Source: Serripes groenlandicus
Lineage: Eukaryota; Mollusca; Bivalvia; Cardiida; Cardiidae
Assembly (NCBI GenBank): GCA_031761405.1
Contig: JASEVX010000007.1
Span: 55,738,015-55,802,014 of the forward strand
Direction: 5' to 3'
Length of the DNA: 64,000 nt
The notes under the pieces were generated by a model. It made no database searches. It was not told the origin of the DNA and worked only from the letters and a program-made list of their open reading frames with translations. The position numbers were made by a program, and so were the translations under genes. Shown here piece after piece: positions 32,562-43,122 of this stretch; within the stretch, counting starts at the first letter, position 1; every line of letters starts with the position of its first letter.

Positions 32562-35500
32562 GTAATGCACATCCAGAGGACTAGATATGGAAGACTACAT
32601 AGGTCTTGCTTACAGCACCCATTAAAACCTATGTTGTGGGTACTCAAAAGAATCGTCTCACGATTCTTTTGAGTACCCACAACATGGGTTTTGAAGGTCA
32701 AATAAGGATTTCAGAACATCTTCAGCTCTGCCAGAGCACATCCAATCGTAAAGTAACATTTAGCCAGTCAATCTATACAATCCTAATTTAAGTCCTTTCT
32801 CAGATAACAAATGTGCAGCAGTCGCATTTGAAAACATGTAGGCAAAAATATTGAAACTATCTACAAGAGAAAGAATGTTAATTAAAAGAGTTGAAAGCAT
32901 TGTGGCAAATAGAGACATTACTCATTGAGCATTTTTTTCTTTTGCCACAATGTTTTTAAAAGCCGTCTTCTGCAGAGACGCCAGTAAACGCCTGTATGTT
33001 GAAAAGGGTTAACTTTACACGGACAGGTTACTACATATATGTATACACCTTGACGTTTAGTCAAAGGTATTTACAAATCTATTTTTAGACCGAACCGAGC
33101 GTTGTAGCAAGGGCAGATCGCCATCGTGAGAATGGGGTCAGGGGATCACTATATTTTACTTTGTGAAAAGGGAAAAGCAAAATTAGCATTACCCCATCGT
33201 AATGTAACATTTAGTCTAAATATTTCGCCGTTACATATAACGATTATAACTGTACATAACGCTAACAGACAAACTATGAAATCGCATTTGAGAACAGAAA
33301 ACTAGACTAGCCCTAACATATGAGCCATCCCGCGAGAAAACCAACATTATGGCCTCTGCGTAATGTATCGATCCAGATCAGCCTGCGCAGTCCGCGCAGA
33401 CTGATCCGGGCCGACACATTCCGTCTCAGGGTAATAGGTGTATAGAGACCTGGGGGCCGTTTTATCAATATGGTCCTAGTTAAGACCGTCCTAGCTAGGA
33501 CCGATACTTACGACGGCACTTAGGACTGAAAATAAGACCGTTTTATTAACACGGTCCTAACTCCCCAGTCCTAACTAAGACCGACCTTAGAACCGTTGAT
33601 AAAACGGGGCCCTGGAGCATTGTACTCCTTGTACTAAATATTGGTATTGTGTATGTAGGTAAATACATGTATCTCGACGAGTGTATGATTAGTCCAGGTT
33701 ACGTAACAAACACGAGACAGCCGCCATGTGGATGATCGAATTATATACTTTTTCACCTTATTTTCAAATCCTGATCGTGTAATTCATCTTTCTCATTGAA
33801 ATCATTTATTTATTTATTGATTTATTCACTGGGGTTTTACGCCGCTTTCAACAATATTTCAGTTATATCACGGCGACAGTTCACTTATTCATGATCCCGG
33901 GGTAAACAAACCAGTACTAGGCTAGAAAAAGTGCCTTGCCCAAGGGCACTCCACCATGACCGTAGTGCCGCGACTGGGGATCGAACCCGGGACACCCGGT
34001 TCCGAAATCCCCGACGCTAACCACCGGACCACAGCGGATTCCCATTGAAATCATATCAACATATTTCGCTGTGTGTACACTAAACAAAATTCCTAACCGG
34101 CCACCTAAGTAATCTTCTAATATTCCTTTCCCTGTGAAATAAGCCTAATTACAAATTAGTTTCATGAAAAGACCATTACCTCGTACACATGCTGTGAAAA
34201 CTTGGTTCACATATTTCGCTTTGTCAAAAAGATGACAACACTCTCAATCATAAAAGGCACAAAATCTAACAAAGCGTGTAAAGGAAGAAAAATAAAAATA
34301 CCACCCTTAGTCACTTTAAAATGATATTACATCATATGTGAGACTGAAACACAGTCATCAACGGCTTAATTAGTTCAAATGAATGTTCAACTTTAACATT
34401 ACCATCTATGTGAAACAAAGCCTGAGTCAAAAGATTGCTAAAAACACAAAAAACAATGAAAATTACTAAGTGACCGGTTAGGAATTTTGTTTAGTGTATT
34501 TTGAGCCTTTTTCTATCGCATCAAAGCTTAGGTCTGGGTTTTATGAGATTGGTAAATTCATTGAACTACACATTACAAATAATTGAACACATATTGCGAG
34601 TACTTATGGGATAAACTTGAGTTAATCAGATCATGGACTCCGTGTTAATAAACCCTTTCCAACATACAACAAATGTGCAGCAGACGACTTTGAAACATCT
34701 AGGCAAAGATATGGAATCTATCTACAAGTAAAAGTATGATAATTAATCAGTTGAAAACATTGTTGTAAATAGAGCAATTGCTCATTGAGCAATTTCCTCT
34801 TTTGCCACAATGTTTGTAAAAGCCGTCTGCTGCAGACCTGTATGTTGAAAGGATTACATTTACTACATATATGTATAAACCTTAACGTTGTTGGTCAAAG
34901 GTGATTTACAAATCTATTTTTAGAACGAACCAAGCGTTGTAACAAGGGCAGATGGCGATCGTGAGAATGGGCCAGGGGATCAATACAATTTTTGTTTTTG
35001 AAAGAGTAGAAAGCATTTTTTTTTTTTCAAAGATAAATTATATATCTCATATCTTGATATAGATTTATTCGCCCTCGGCTGCAAAGGTGTCAACATTGAA
35101 TTTGTTTAGTTGCTTTCGTTTTATTTTTTATCAAGTTTTAAAGATGTAAAAAACATGTAAATTTACGTCCAATAATGTGATCAAATACAAAGATAAGACT
35201 GAAATAGATTAATAGGAAACATATTGTGGTAAAGAAAAACGAGATCTAGTCTGGAGTCACTTGCCTTTTCAGTTACATTATAGGGTCAGGCACAGAGATC
35301 CTGTGTGATCTAAACATATATATGACCCTATACATGAATATCAGCAAGGGTGGACACCATTTTGAATAATGCATTTCTCTACCGAATTATACCAAAAGAC
35401 AGTGAAATATGCTTATTCATTTGAAATATTCGCGAATCCGCTAGAAGGACAACAACCTGGACCAGAAGCGAAAGTTAAAATGTATGTATAGGGTCATATA

Positions 35501-38500
35501 CAGGGGCAAGTCCCCGTGGGCCAGGCATGCACCAATAATGGCGGCGCCCTTTGGATATGGCTGTATAGACAACCGGGTACGCTCCTTAACAAGATCTAGT
35601 TAATCATATTCTTTTTTATCTTGTTATCGAATTATTGTTAGGGTGTTACACCAATATAATGTGATACACTTACTTTGAGGAGATCTAGAATGTCAAAACA
35701 TGTTCTATTTGTTGCAGGAACTTGATATTACTCTGCCAATTATCTCACCTGACCATGATAAATTGAAGAATCCACCTGCAGATAAGATACAGATGATGTG
35801 GATTGGCCATGCTTCTCTTCTTGTGCAACTAGATGGACTCACAATATTAACTGATCCCGTATTTGGTGCCAAATGCGGACCGTTAGGCATGTTTGGCCCA
35901 AAACGATATCGTGATACGCCTTGCAATGTCAAAGAACTCCCCCCAATTGACGCAGTTCTGATAAGCCATAATCATTATGACCATCTGGACTATGGGACAG
36001 TTAAGGACCTTAATATATCCTTTGGAGATTCAATAACATGGTATGTTGCTGAAGGTCAAGCGAGATGGATGAAGGACGCCGGTTGTAAAAAAGTCGTTGA
36101 ACTTAATTGGTGGCAAGAAAACATATTGGAAAAGAATGGTAAAAGTTATATGATTGCTGCAGCACCTAGCCAACATTGGTGCAAAAGGACCATTACTGAT
36201 ACTAATAAGGTAATTACACTCGTTTCAAATGTACATGTTTAAAAATGTTTAAATTACAACACACTAATCTAGTCTTTAAAGCTAGGACGATTTGTATTAT
36301 TTCTCAAGCTTTATACTTATTCTAAGCCTCGCAGATTTAAAGTAAATTTATCTACAAAAGATACCAGCAATTACTTTGTTTATAGACCTAGAAAAAATTA
36401 GTGAATATGTGCGAATACATGTAAAATGTATGGCATTTGGTTTTGTCACTTGACGATTTTCACATTTCTATAGCAGGTTTATGAATAAGTATGATCTGGG
36501 TATTGTGTTAACCATATGTGGGTCGATCCGTCTGTAGACCAACGCTTATCCGATTGAGAACTGGATAATGCTTGGAACTAAAGTACTCAAACTTGGCAGG
36601 GAGGTTTTGCATGACCAGTAGATGTCCCTAATGCCTCGGGGGGGGGGGGGGGGGGGGGTGGTGTTCGCCATGACCAGTAAGTCACCCTTAATTTTGAGGT
36701 CAACTGTTCAAAGGTCAAGGTTAGGGTGACATTGAACATGTTCCTGAAAATGTTATGTTTGACAAACATCCATTGTTGAAGGCAGTTTTCAAATTGAGCA
36801 GTACATTATATATGCACATATAATTTGTGTACAATCTATCTTGATAACCATACAAATAGAACATACCCTATCTAGGTTGGATCTTAAATCTGTTCAAATA
36901 TTTACGTCTGGTACATAAGGATCAATTGATACCTAAATAATACATGAGTAGAAATATTTATTTTCCAGGCACTTTGGTGTAGCTGGGTAGTGAAAGGTCC
37001 ACAGCACAGTTTTTACTTCGCCGGGGATACCGGTTATTGTTCAGCATTTAAACAGATTGGACAGAAATATGGTCCGTTCTCTCTATCTGCTATTCCCATA
37101 GGAGCATATGAACCCAGGTAATTTGGTTAAATGATTTGAGTTTAACGCCGTTTTCAACAGTTGTTATAGTTATATTACGTGGGTCAGTTTACTAAACCAT
37201 GTGTTTCGTGGCTCATTCGCACCAGTGCTTCAGACAACATTTCTCCTATGCAACTTACAAACTACATGCACGTGATCACTGATTTAAGTCACCTTGGCCT
37301 TTTTTCAAAGAATCCATGACCGATGCAAGACCCATGGATTGATAGCGTCCATCGTAACCGACGGAGCTATTCGCGGCTCGATCATCTGAAAGCCAGTCGA
37401 GCTTTTGTTATGGCGAATTGTCTGATGTGCTGCGTCAACATCGTCTTATCTGTAACCAGAAGGTCAAATGGGATGAAACTTCACAGAAAGCATCCTCTCA
37501 ATGTCCTTACAAAGAGTCTTTCAATTTGTGTTTGATCCATGTAGAATTCTGTTTCCCATGGCAATCAAAAGAAAACAAAAAGAAAAAAATGTTCTCCTCT
37601 CGAACTGATTACTTGCTGGTACATAAAACATTCTTTGGTGGTCTTCTAAGTCATATTATTTGACATAAGACTGACAACATAGGTGTTTTGCCTAGTGGAA
37701 GTGGAGCTATACTGGTACGCTTCGGCCTCTTGTATAACTAAGCATACCTGACCGTAAAATAAGTTGGCATGACAAAACACATTGCATAACTCAGTTGAGC
37801 GATCCACCGTTGCACTATTGTGTTCAATGAGCTCCATTCGGAGTCACTTGTGATGTTATTTTTCTCAATTCTTGAATTATAAATGGATAAATTGTGTTAT
37901 AAGTAATGTTCTGAATCCGTTCCTACTAGCAGACGCATCTGCAGCACAGCACTATACGCTTTCCACACTTTTCATCTCTATTCAATAATAATACTTTCAT
38001 TTAACCCTTTCCCTCATACGACAATTATGCAGCAGACGACTTTGAACGTATTTTGTCAAAACATAGACAATCTCCATAATTTAATGGACAAAAAGTGGAA
38101 AACATTGTGGAAAAAGGAGAAATTGCACGTTTTGTGCAATTTCTTTTTTTGTCACTATGTTTTCAAAAAGCCGTCTGCTGCAGAGGCGTCAGAAAGCGTC
38201 TATATGAGGGAAAGGGTTAAAGAGGTGTTTGCTATTGTTTTCCAATATATTGTCTACGTCGCCTGCTGCAGATTCGGCTGTATGAGGAAAATGCTTCTTT
38301 TTAAAGAAAAGTGAAACTATATACATGTACCTTTTAAATGTAATCCTTTAATATCGTTATGAAAGCCGAAATTATTTTTTCACATGTTTGCACGTAACTG
38401 CACATTTATCTACCCTGGCCCACTTTCAGGCCTAATTGAAAAACATCTACAGCAATCGATTGTTGAAAACAGTGTGGTAAAAGGGGAACTTGCTCATAAT

Positions 38501-40686
38501 ACTTTTCAATAAGTATACATTAACCCTTTTCCACATAAAACAAATCTGCAGCAGACGACTTTCAAAACATCTAGGCAAAAATATGGAAAATTGAAAGTAT
38601 ATTGGCTGGAAGAAGTTGAAATACATTGTGACAAAGGGATACTTGCTCGTTTTAAGCAATTACATTGTTATTCTTTTGTCATTTTTTTTCCCGAAAAGTC
38701 GTCTGCCCTAGAGGCGTGAGAATGCGTTAAAACGAGGGAAAGGGTTAACTTGCCTCATTGTTTTCAAAGTCGTCTGCTGCATATCGAGGGCTTGGCGTGA
38801 AACGGTTGTAACTAAAAAGCTATTTTGAAAACCCTGGTTTAGGGGCGATTTTGACCCCTGTGTAAACAAAGAAAATTTAAATTTAAATTTCCATTATTTA
38901 CCAAGAAAAATGATTTAACGCTTATAAAGACTTTATGGCGAAGTGATTAACATCGTAAAAAAAAAACGATTTTAGTTACAACCGTTTCACACCAAGGCCT
39001 CGATATGTGTTGTACATATATGTAGGAAAAGGTAACTCTGGTGAAATCCCTCCGAATGAAAAAATATTGTTGATCATTTCTATAAGGAAGTTAGAAGTAT
39101 GGAAGTTAGAAGTAAGGAAGTTGGAAGTTAAAATTGGTGAAGTTAGAAATGTTGAAGTTAGAAAGCATGGAAGTCAGAAGTCAGAAGTATTGAAGTAAGA
39201 AGTCCCTCCAGGGCTTCCATATTATGTTAGATGTAAAGATCATAACACCTTTCTTTGTCATTTTGCGACCAGCATATATATTTTCTAGATTAGTCTGCTC
39301 ATTCGCGCAGTTTAATCAGGTCCTTCACTGGTCGCTATCATATCATACAGGGAGGGTAGTCTTCGAATATTGGTTATGAGCAAAAATTACTATACATTTT
39401 GATGGTTTTTGCCATTAATCAAAAGGAAAAACGTGTTATGTGGCTCATTGTATGTTTTTATTTTTTATTTAATCGAAGATGGTTCTTGAAACCCCAGCAC
39501 GTTAATCCCGAAGAAGCACTGCAACTCCACAAAGAAGTTAAATCGAAACAATCTGTTGGAATTCATTGGGGCACATTCAAACTGTCAAATGAGGTGATTT
39601 GTTTAATTTATATTTTTGGTATTAACCCTTTCCCCTCATACGACAATTCTGCAGCAGACGACTTTGAACATATTTTGTCAAAAAATAGAATATCTCTATA
39701 ATTGAATGGATAACCTATGACTAAAAGTGGAAAACATTGTGTCAAAAGGAGAAATTGCTCGTTTTGAGCAATTTCTTCTTTTGTCACCATGTTGTCAAAA
39801 AGCCGTCTGCTGCAGAGGCGTCAGAAAGCGTGTATATGAGGGAAAGGGTTAAAGTATCAGGCTTCGTACTTGTACACTAGGGATAAATAACACCTATAAG
39901 CGGTCTGTCAATCGCAGCATATAGAGTACTGTGGCGCCTAAGAAGAGAGAAAGTAAGAGAAAAACATGCCTCCAGTCCAGGGCTTGAACCGTGACTTCTC
40001 GCTTTCAGGGCGAGTACTCTACCGACTGAGTAAACATGGCGCCGCTTTCAAGAACTATCTCCAGTTGTGTACAAGTTCGAAGCGCGACAAACGTATGGAT
40101 ACCACACGTGAACTGTTGATTTCTTATTCAACTGTGTGCAACTTAAAAAACAAACATATACATATCCAACTATGTACGTCTTTGAACAGTATTTGGTGAT
40201 CAATGTAGACTGAGTCTGCATGCACAAGTTTTATCTCAATCTATATTGCTCAGTATTCATCGATAACTATTTAGAATTACAATTATACCAGATATGTAAG
40301 CAAAACTACTTTAGTTAAATGTAATTTAAAACGGCTCAAAAGTATGTCTTATGTTTTAGTGTTTACTGTTCAAACATCATAGGGGCTAGTTCTGATATAA
40401 ACTGGCCAATACATAGTTTCCATAACTACAGGAATTACCTTCCTTGTCGACCACTTTGATAGACAAAATTGATAAGCATTAACAGAGTATATTAAATTAT
40501 TTTAAAACACAAAATAATTTTATCAGTTAAGTTATCTTACATTTATGAATACTTTTCACTTTTCAGTATTATCTGGAACCCAAGTTGAAGATAGCAGAAC
40601 TATTAAAAGAACATGGTCTACCTGCAAATACATTTATAACCGTTAAGCATGGTGACGTTGTTATACCCGAGGATGTTCAAGAATGA
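32373..40686 (+). CDS. NAPEPLD: N-acyl-phosphatidylethanolamine-hydrolysing phospholipase D, complete 5-exon gene
   Basis: A membrane-associated zinc metallo-beta-lactamase-fold enzyme that cleaves N-acyl-phosphatidylethanolamine to N-acylethanolamines (including anandamide) and phosphatidic acid. Exons 32373-32561, 35718-36209, 36969-37117, 39479-39593 and 40567-40686 join in phase to 354 aa. Metal-site residues are present: D109 in ILTDPVF, the HxHxDH motif at H147, H149, D151 and H152 ([13 protein letters not shown]), H216 in PSQHWCKR, D247 in FAGDTGYC and H306 in IHWGTF. It is shorter than vertebrate enzymes at the N-terminus, where the family is variable. ATG 32373 is the first in-frame start in the exon; an upstream non-coding exon is possible. 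It is head-to-head with PMPCB, 4.2 kb apart. A palindromic MITE starts immediately after the stop codon. Confidence 0.96.
32570..32760. mobile_element. Hairpin MITE at the start of NAPEPLD intron 1
   Basis: Long palindrome 32624-32692 (AACCTATGTTGTGGGTACTC-AAAAGAATCGT and its complement), with the family flank GGTCAAATAAGGATTTCAGA. Begins about 8 nt after the exon 1 donor. Confidence 0.87.
32788..33180. repeat. Duplicated block: TTAA MITE plus flank, first copy
   Basis: TTAA MITE 32788-33012 followed by a ~165-bp flank (TTTACAAATCTATTTTTAGA, GTTGTAGCAAGGGCAGAT) that recurs with its own MITE at 34645-35010 in the same intron. Confidence 0.85.
33321..33450. mobile_element. GAGCCGTCCC MITE, left half
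   Basis: TGAGCCATCCCGCGAGAAAA, GATCAGCCTGCGCAGTCCGC, ACATTCCGTCTCAGGG, then cut off at the next element. Confidence 0.8.
33452..33613. mobile_element. MITE with GGGGCCGTTTTATCAA ends
   Basis: Inverted termini GGGGGCCGTTTTATCAA and TTGATAAAACGGGGCCC. Interior made of GGTCCTAGTTAAGACC-type palindromic repeats. NAPEPLD intron 1. Confidence 0.85.
33806..34042 (-). mobile_element. tRNA-derived SINE, full length with target duplication
   Basis: Bounded by a 12-bp direct repeat CATTGAAATCAT (33794-33805 and 34043-34054). On the minus strand: A box TGGTCCGGTGGTTAGCG, B box GGGTTCGATCCCC, body GTGCCCTTGGGCAAGGCAC, then GTGATATAACTGAAATATTG and a TTGAAAGCGGCGTAAAACCC tail with AATAAAT repeats. The best-preserved SINE in the window. 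Confidence 0.92.
34078..34496. mobile_element. TA-flanked MITE, ~419 bp
   Basis: Inverted repeats of more than 30 bp, starting CACTAAACAAAATTCCTAAC and ending GTTAGGAATTTTGTTTAGTG, each next to TA. Mariner-like by ends and target. NAPEPLD intron 1. Confidence 0.9.
34645..35010. repeat. Duplicated block: TTAA MITE plus flank, second copy
   Basis: MITE 34645-34855 (right end decayed) and the flank matching 33013-33180. 1.86 kb from the first copy. Confidence 0.82.
35011..35717. other. NAPEPLD intron 1, 3' part
   Basis: Contains short TATAGGGTCA/TGACCCTATA inverted repeats at 35279, 35325 and 35488, perhaps an eroded MITE. Otherwise unassigned. Confidence 0.4.
35718..36209 (+). CDS. NAPEPLD: NAPEPLD exon 2 (residues 64-227, metal-binding core)
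   Basis: Acceptor TTGCAG|GAA, donor AAG|GTAATT. Encodes [50 protein letters not shown] and PSQHWCKR, covering most of the zinc ligands. Confidence 0.97.
36210..36968. other. NAPEPLD intron 2 with 21-G run
   Basis: No element identified except a 21-nt G homopolymer at 36638-36658, with GACCAGTA-type short repeats on each side. Confidence 0.5.
36969..37117 (+). CDS. NAPEPLD: NAPEPLD exon 3 (residues 228-276)
   Basis: Acceptor TTCCAG|GCA, donor AG|GTAATT (phase 2). Encodes [20 protein letters not shown] and [17 protein letters not shown], with bridging D247, then IPIGAYEP. Confidence 0.96.
37128..37275 (-). mobile_element. SINE fragment
   Basis: GAGTTTAACGCCGTTTTCAA, TTATATTACGTGGGTCAGTT, CACCAGTGCTTCAGACAACA. 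NAPEPLD intron 3. Confidence 0.65.
38001..38220 (+). mobile_element. TTAA MITE (young subfamily, intact)
   Basis: TTAACCCTTTCCCTCATACG to GAGGGAAAGGGTTAA, palindrome AATTGCACGTTTTGTGCAAT. NAPEPLD intron 3. Confidence 0.92.
38520..38748 (+). mobile_element. TTAA MITE (old subfamily)
   Basis: TTAACCCTTTTCCACATAAA to GAGGGAAAGGGTTAA, with AACATCTAGGCAAAAATATG typical of the older group. NAPEPLD intron 3. Confidence 0.88.
38785..39002. mobile_element. CGAGGGCTTGG MITE
   Basis: Inverted repeats CGAGGGCTTGGCGTGAAACG and GTTACAACCGTTTCACACCA-AGGCCTCG, with ATAT on each side. Other copies at 44415, 44860 (half) and 62670. NAPEPLD intron 3. Confidence 0.9.
39082..39202. repeat. GAAGTTAGAAGT imperfect minisatellite
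   Basis: Runs of GAAGTTAGAAGTATG-like units of 12-18 bp, purine-rich on the plus strand. Confidence 0.8.
39479..39593 (+). CDS. NAPEPLD: NAPEPLD exon 4 (residues 277-315)
   Basis: Acceptor CGAAG|ATG completes R277; encodes [20 protein letters not shown] and then [11 protein letters not shown] with metal ligand H306. Donor GAG|GTGATT. A TTAA MITE (39622-39852) sits only 28 nt beyond the donor. Confidence 0.96.
39622..39852 (+). mobile_element. TTAA MITE (young), 28 nt past NAPEPLD exon 4
   Basis: TTAACCCTTTCCCCTCATAC to GAGGGAAAGGGTTAA. Palindrome AATTGCTCGTTTTGAGCAAT. Intron 4. Confidence 0.92.
39962..40050 (-). mobile_element. tRNA-like sequence, SINE head or tRNA pseudogene
   Basis: On the minus strand: TCAGTCGGTAGAGTACTCG (A box), CTCGCCCTGAAAGCGAG (anticodon-like arm), GGTTCAAGCCC (B box). 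The T-stem is mispaired and position 33 is C, so it is not called a functional tRNA. Confidence 0.6.
40567..40686 (+). CDS. NAPEPLD: NAPEPLD exon 5 (residues 316-354 and stop)
   Basis: Acceptor TTTCAG|TAT; encodes [20 protein letters not shown] then [19 protein letters not shown] and TGA. The KHG motif of the family C-terminus is present. The next base after the stop begins the hairpin MITE. Confidence 0.94.
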   Translation, partial: YYLEPKLKIAELLKEHGLPANTFITVKHGDVVIPEDVQE

Positions 40687-40880
40687 CAGAGCTCTATATA
40701 AGAGGCGTATTGGATGTTCTAAAATCCTTATTTGACCCTCTAACCCTATGTTGTGGGTACTCAAAAGAATCGTCTCGGTGAGACGATTCTTTTGAGTACC
40801 CACATCATAGGGGTTGGTTGGATAATAAGAGAGATATTTTGGGGGCAAAGAGCTGTAAACCCCTTCTTATCTGAACCCCT
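40687..40880. mobile_element. Hairpin MITE in the NAPEPLD 3' UTR
   Basis: Starts CAGAGCTCTATATAAG directly after TGA. Perfect to near-perfect hairpin 40742-40815 (AACCCTATGTTGTGGGTACT-CAAAAGAATCGTCTC, loop GGT). Near-identical, inverted, to 47147-47312. Confidence 0.9.
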
Positions 40881-40896
40881 GATCTTTCACTGTCAT

Positions 40897-40902
40897 AATA
40901 AA
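40897..40902 (+). promoter_or_regulatory. Candidate NAPEPLD poly(A) signal
   Basis: AATAAA 211 nt past the stop codon, just beyond the hairpin MITE. If used, the 3' UTR would consist almost entirely of that element. Confidence 0.4.
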
Positions 40903-40905
40903 CTA

Positions 40906-41011
40906 CAGTGGACTCATGATAACTCGAACATAGGATTATTCGAATACCTCGTTTAACTGGAACCGTTTCCTTGAACTGATCCTTTTTAATTTGAAACCAG
41001 TGTAACGGCAT
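40906..41011. mobile_element. pogo-like MITE fragment
   Basis: CAGTGGACTCATGATAACTC-GAACA start, with internal GATTATTCGAATAC; the right end is decayed. Same family as 48466-48618. Confidence 0.6.
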
Positions 41012-41064
41012 ATCTGATTGCTAATATGAACAATCATAACTTTTATATTGCGCTGTTTTAGTGA

Positions 41065-41175
41065 TATCCCCTTGAGATGGAATATGTCGGCCCGGATTAG
41101 CCTGTGCGGACTGCGCAGGCTGATATGGGTCGATACATTACGTCCATAATGTTGGTTTTCTCGTGGAACGGCTCA
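41065..41175. mobile_element. GAGCCGTCCC MITE, right half
   Basis: GGACTGCGCAGGCTGATATG, TGTTGGTTTTCTCGTGGAAC-GGCTCA. Confidence 0.75.
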
Positions 41176-41269
41176 AATTTATTAACATTTCTGTAATAAG
41201 CTCAGTGTGATATTTTGAAAAGGGAAAGGAGAGAGCTGGACGGATCAATGGAATTTTCTAGAGATTATG

Positions 41270-41290
41270 TTTGTTTGTTTGTTTGTTTTA
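41270..41290. repeat. GTTT microsatellite
   Basis: Five consecutive GTTT/TTTG units. Confidence 0.8.
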
Positions 41291-41444
41291 GTGGATGCTT
41301 AATGATCTTGTTGAATTGAAAAGAAAAACAAATTTGTAAAGACCCTTTGTGTAGAGGTAGAGAAATCCCCAGAGAAATGAAGACACCAGGTGTGTATTCT
41401 GAGCGTGTTATCACATCGAGCACTCGCGGTAACGGTTTGTTAGA

Positions 41445-42245
41445 ACAATCTTAATGCACCCCATTTTTGTGCTCGGTATGTTAGAAAAAGCTGAATGCAC
41501 CCCTGTTTTGTGCTCGGTATGTTGAAACAATCTGAATGCACCCCTGGGTTGTTCTTCGTATTTCAGATATGTCTGAAAATACCCTTGTTTAATGCTCAGT
41601 ATATTAGGACAATCTGTATGCACCCCTGTTTTGTGATCGGTATATTTGGACAATCTGTATGCACCCCTGTTTTGTGATCGGTATATTTGGACAATCTGTA
41701 TGCACCCCTGTTTTGTGATCGGTATACATGTATTTGGACAATCTGTATGCGCCCCTGTTTTGTGATCGGTATATTTGGACAATCTGTATGCACCCCTGTT
41801 TTGTGATCGGTATATTTTGACAATCTGTATGCGCCCCTGTTGTATGCTTGGTATATTACGACAATCTGTATGCACCCCTGTTTTGTGCTCGGTATATTAG
41901 GACAAATATGTATGCACCCCTGTTGTATGTGTGGTATATTAGGATAATCTGTATGCACCCCTGTTGTATGCTTGGTATATTAGGATAATCTGTATGCACC
42001 CTGTTGTGTATATAAGGACAATCTGAAAGCACTCCTGTTGTGTGCTCGGTATATAAGTTCGACCTGGATGGTTCCTGTGTTGTGCTCGGTATATCAGTAC
42101 AATATTAAATCCCCCTTGTACTGTGCTCGGTATGTTAGGGTAATCTGAAAGCACGACTGTGTTTGATATATTAGGCCTAACTGAATGGACGCCTGACGTG
42201 TGCTCTGTATGCTAGTACTATCTGAAGTCACCCCTGATTGTGTTA
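41445..42245. repeat. 41-bp minisatellite (about 19 units)
   Basis: Unit GGACAATCTGTATGCACCCC-TGTTTTGTGATCGGTATATTT. GCACCCC recurs at 41620, 41661, 41702, 41749 (one 6-bp insert), 41790, 41831 and 41872. Units become degenerate at both ends. Long minus-strand ORFs across it are repeat artefacts. Confidence 0.93.
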
Positions 42246-42394
42246 AGTATTGTATACTAAAGATCTGAAAACATTTATTGATGCTTAACATTATGATGAT
42301 GTATTAATAATTTAATATGAATTAAAAGAATTAATATATGTGCTATATGTATATGACATCCATGACAGAAAACATCGTTCTGAGCTTATATTTT

Positions 42395-42745
42395 AGCTCA
42401 CCTGAGCACGAAATGCTCATGGTGAGCTATTGTGATGGCCTGATGTCCTTCATTAATAATTCATTTAAATGACATCTCCTCCTAAACTACTGTATGGATT
42501 TTGACTTAACTTGGTAGGAATGATCCTTGGGTGATTCATTTTCAAATGTGTTCAATGTAATTAAGTCCTAAAGAACTCTGGTTTCCATGGTTTCCATGGC
42601 AACCGAAAGGAATTTTGTTCAATTACTTTGAAAATCTTCTTGTCAGAAACCGAAAGGCCTAGAGCATAGATGAAGGGGTCTCCTGTTTAACATAGCGATA
42701 TATAGGGAAAACCCCACGACATGTCTTCAGTCTATCTCGAAGTGG
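42395..42745. repeat. Dispersed repeat beginning TTTTAGCTCACCTGAGCACG
   Basis: Contains GGTGAGCTATTGTGATGGCC, CATCTCCTCCTAAACTAC and the CCATGGCAACCGAAAGG box shared with 6165 and 22005. A 5' fragment recurs at 43480-43560. Confidence 0.7.
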
Positions 42746-42887
42746 AGCGCAGTGAATGACAGGTGTTGCTGGTTAATATTGAACTGCAAGAAGTCCACAA
42801 ATCGACAGTCGCGGCTCATTTAGATAATTTTAGTTTTAACTCTTTTTTATAAATGGCATGATGTGTATGTAAATCTGACTACATTAA

Positions 42888-43122
42888 TGAGCCGTTGCGA
42901 AATGTATTGACCAAGATCAGCCTGCCCAGTCCGCGCATACTGATCCGGGCCGACACATTCCGTCTCAGGGGAATAGAGGTACAGAGTAATGATTCCTAAA
43001 ACAGAAAATCCACAGGAAGTGAAAAGTGTCTATCCGGGTAAGCCTGCGCGGCATGCTTAGGCTGATCTGGATCGATACATAACGTAGAGGTCGTAATGTT
43101 GGTTTTCTCGCGGGACGGCTCA
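42888..43122. mobile_element. GAGCCGTCCC MITE
   Basis: Right end TTGGTTTTCTCGCGGGACGG-CTCA complete; left end TGAGCCGTTGCG has lost ~25 bp. Internal paired GATCAGCCTGCCCAGTCCGC and GCGGCATGCTTAGGCTGATC. Confidence 0.85.

Noticed and set aside
36587..36769. Proline-rich 60-codon ORF (minus strand)
   Set aside because: The proline run is the translation of the 21-G homopolymer inside NAPEPLD intron 2.
39962..40050. Functional tRNA gene
   Set aside because: A and B boxes and an anticodon-like stem are present, but the T stem is mispaired, the base before the anticodon is C and the acceptor stem does not close; SINE head or pseudogene is more likely.
41411..41958. Minus-strand ORFs of 120-154 codons
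   Set aside because: They lie in a 41-bp minisatellite; the peptides are frame-shifted readings of the same unit.
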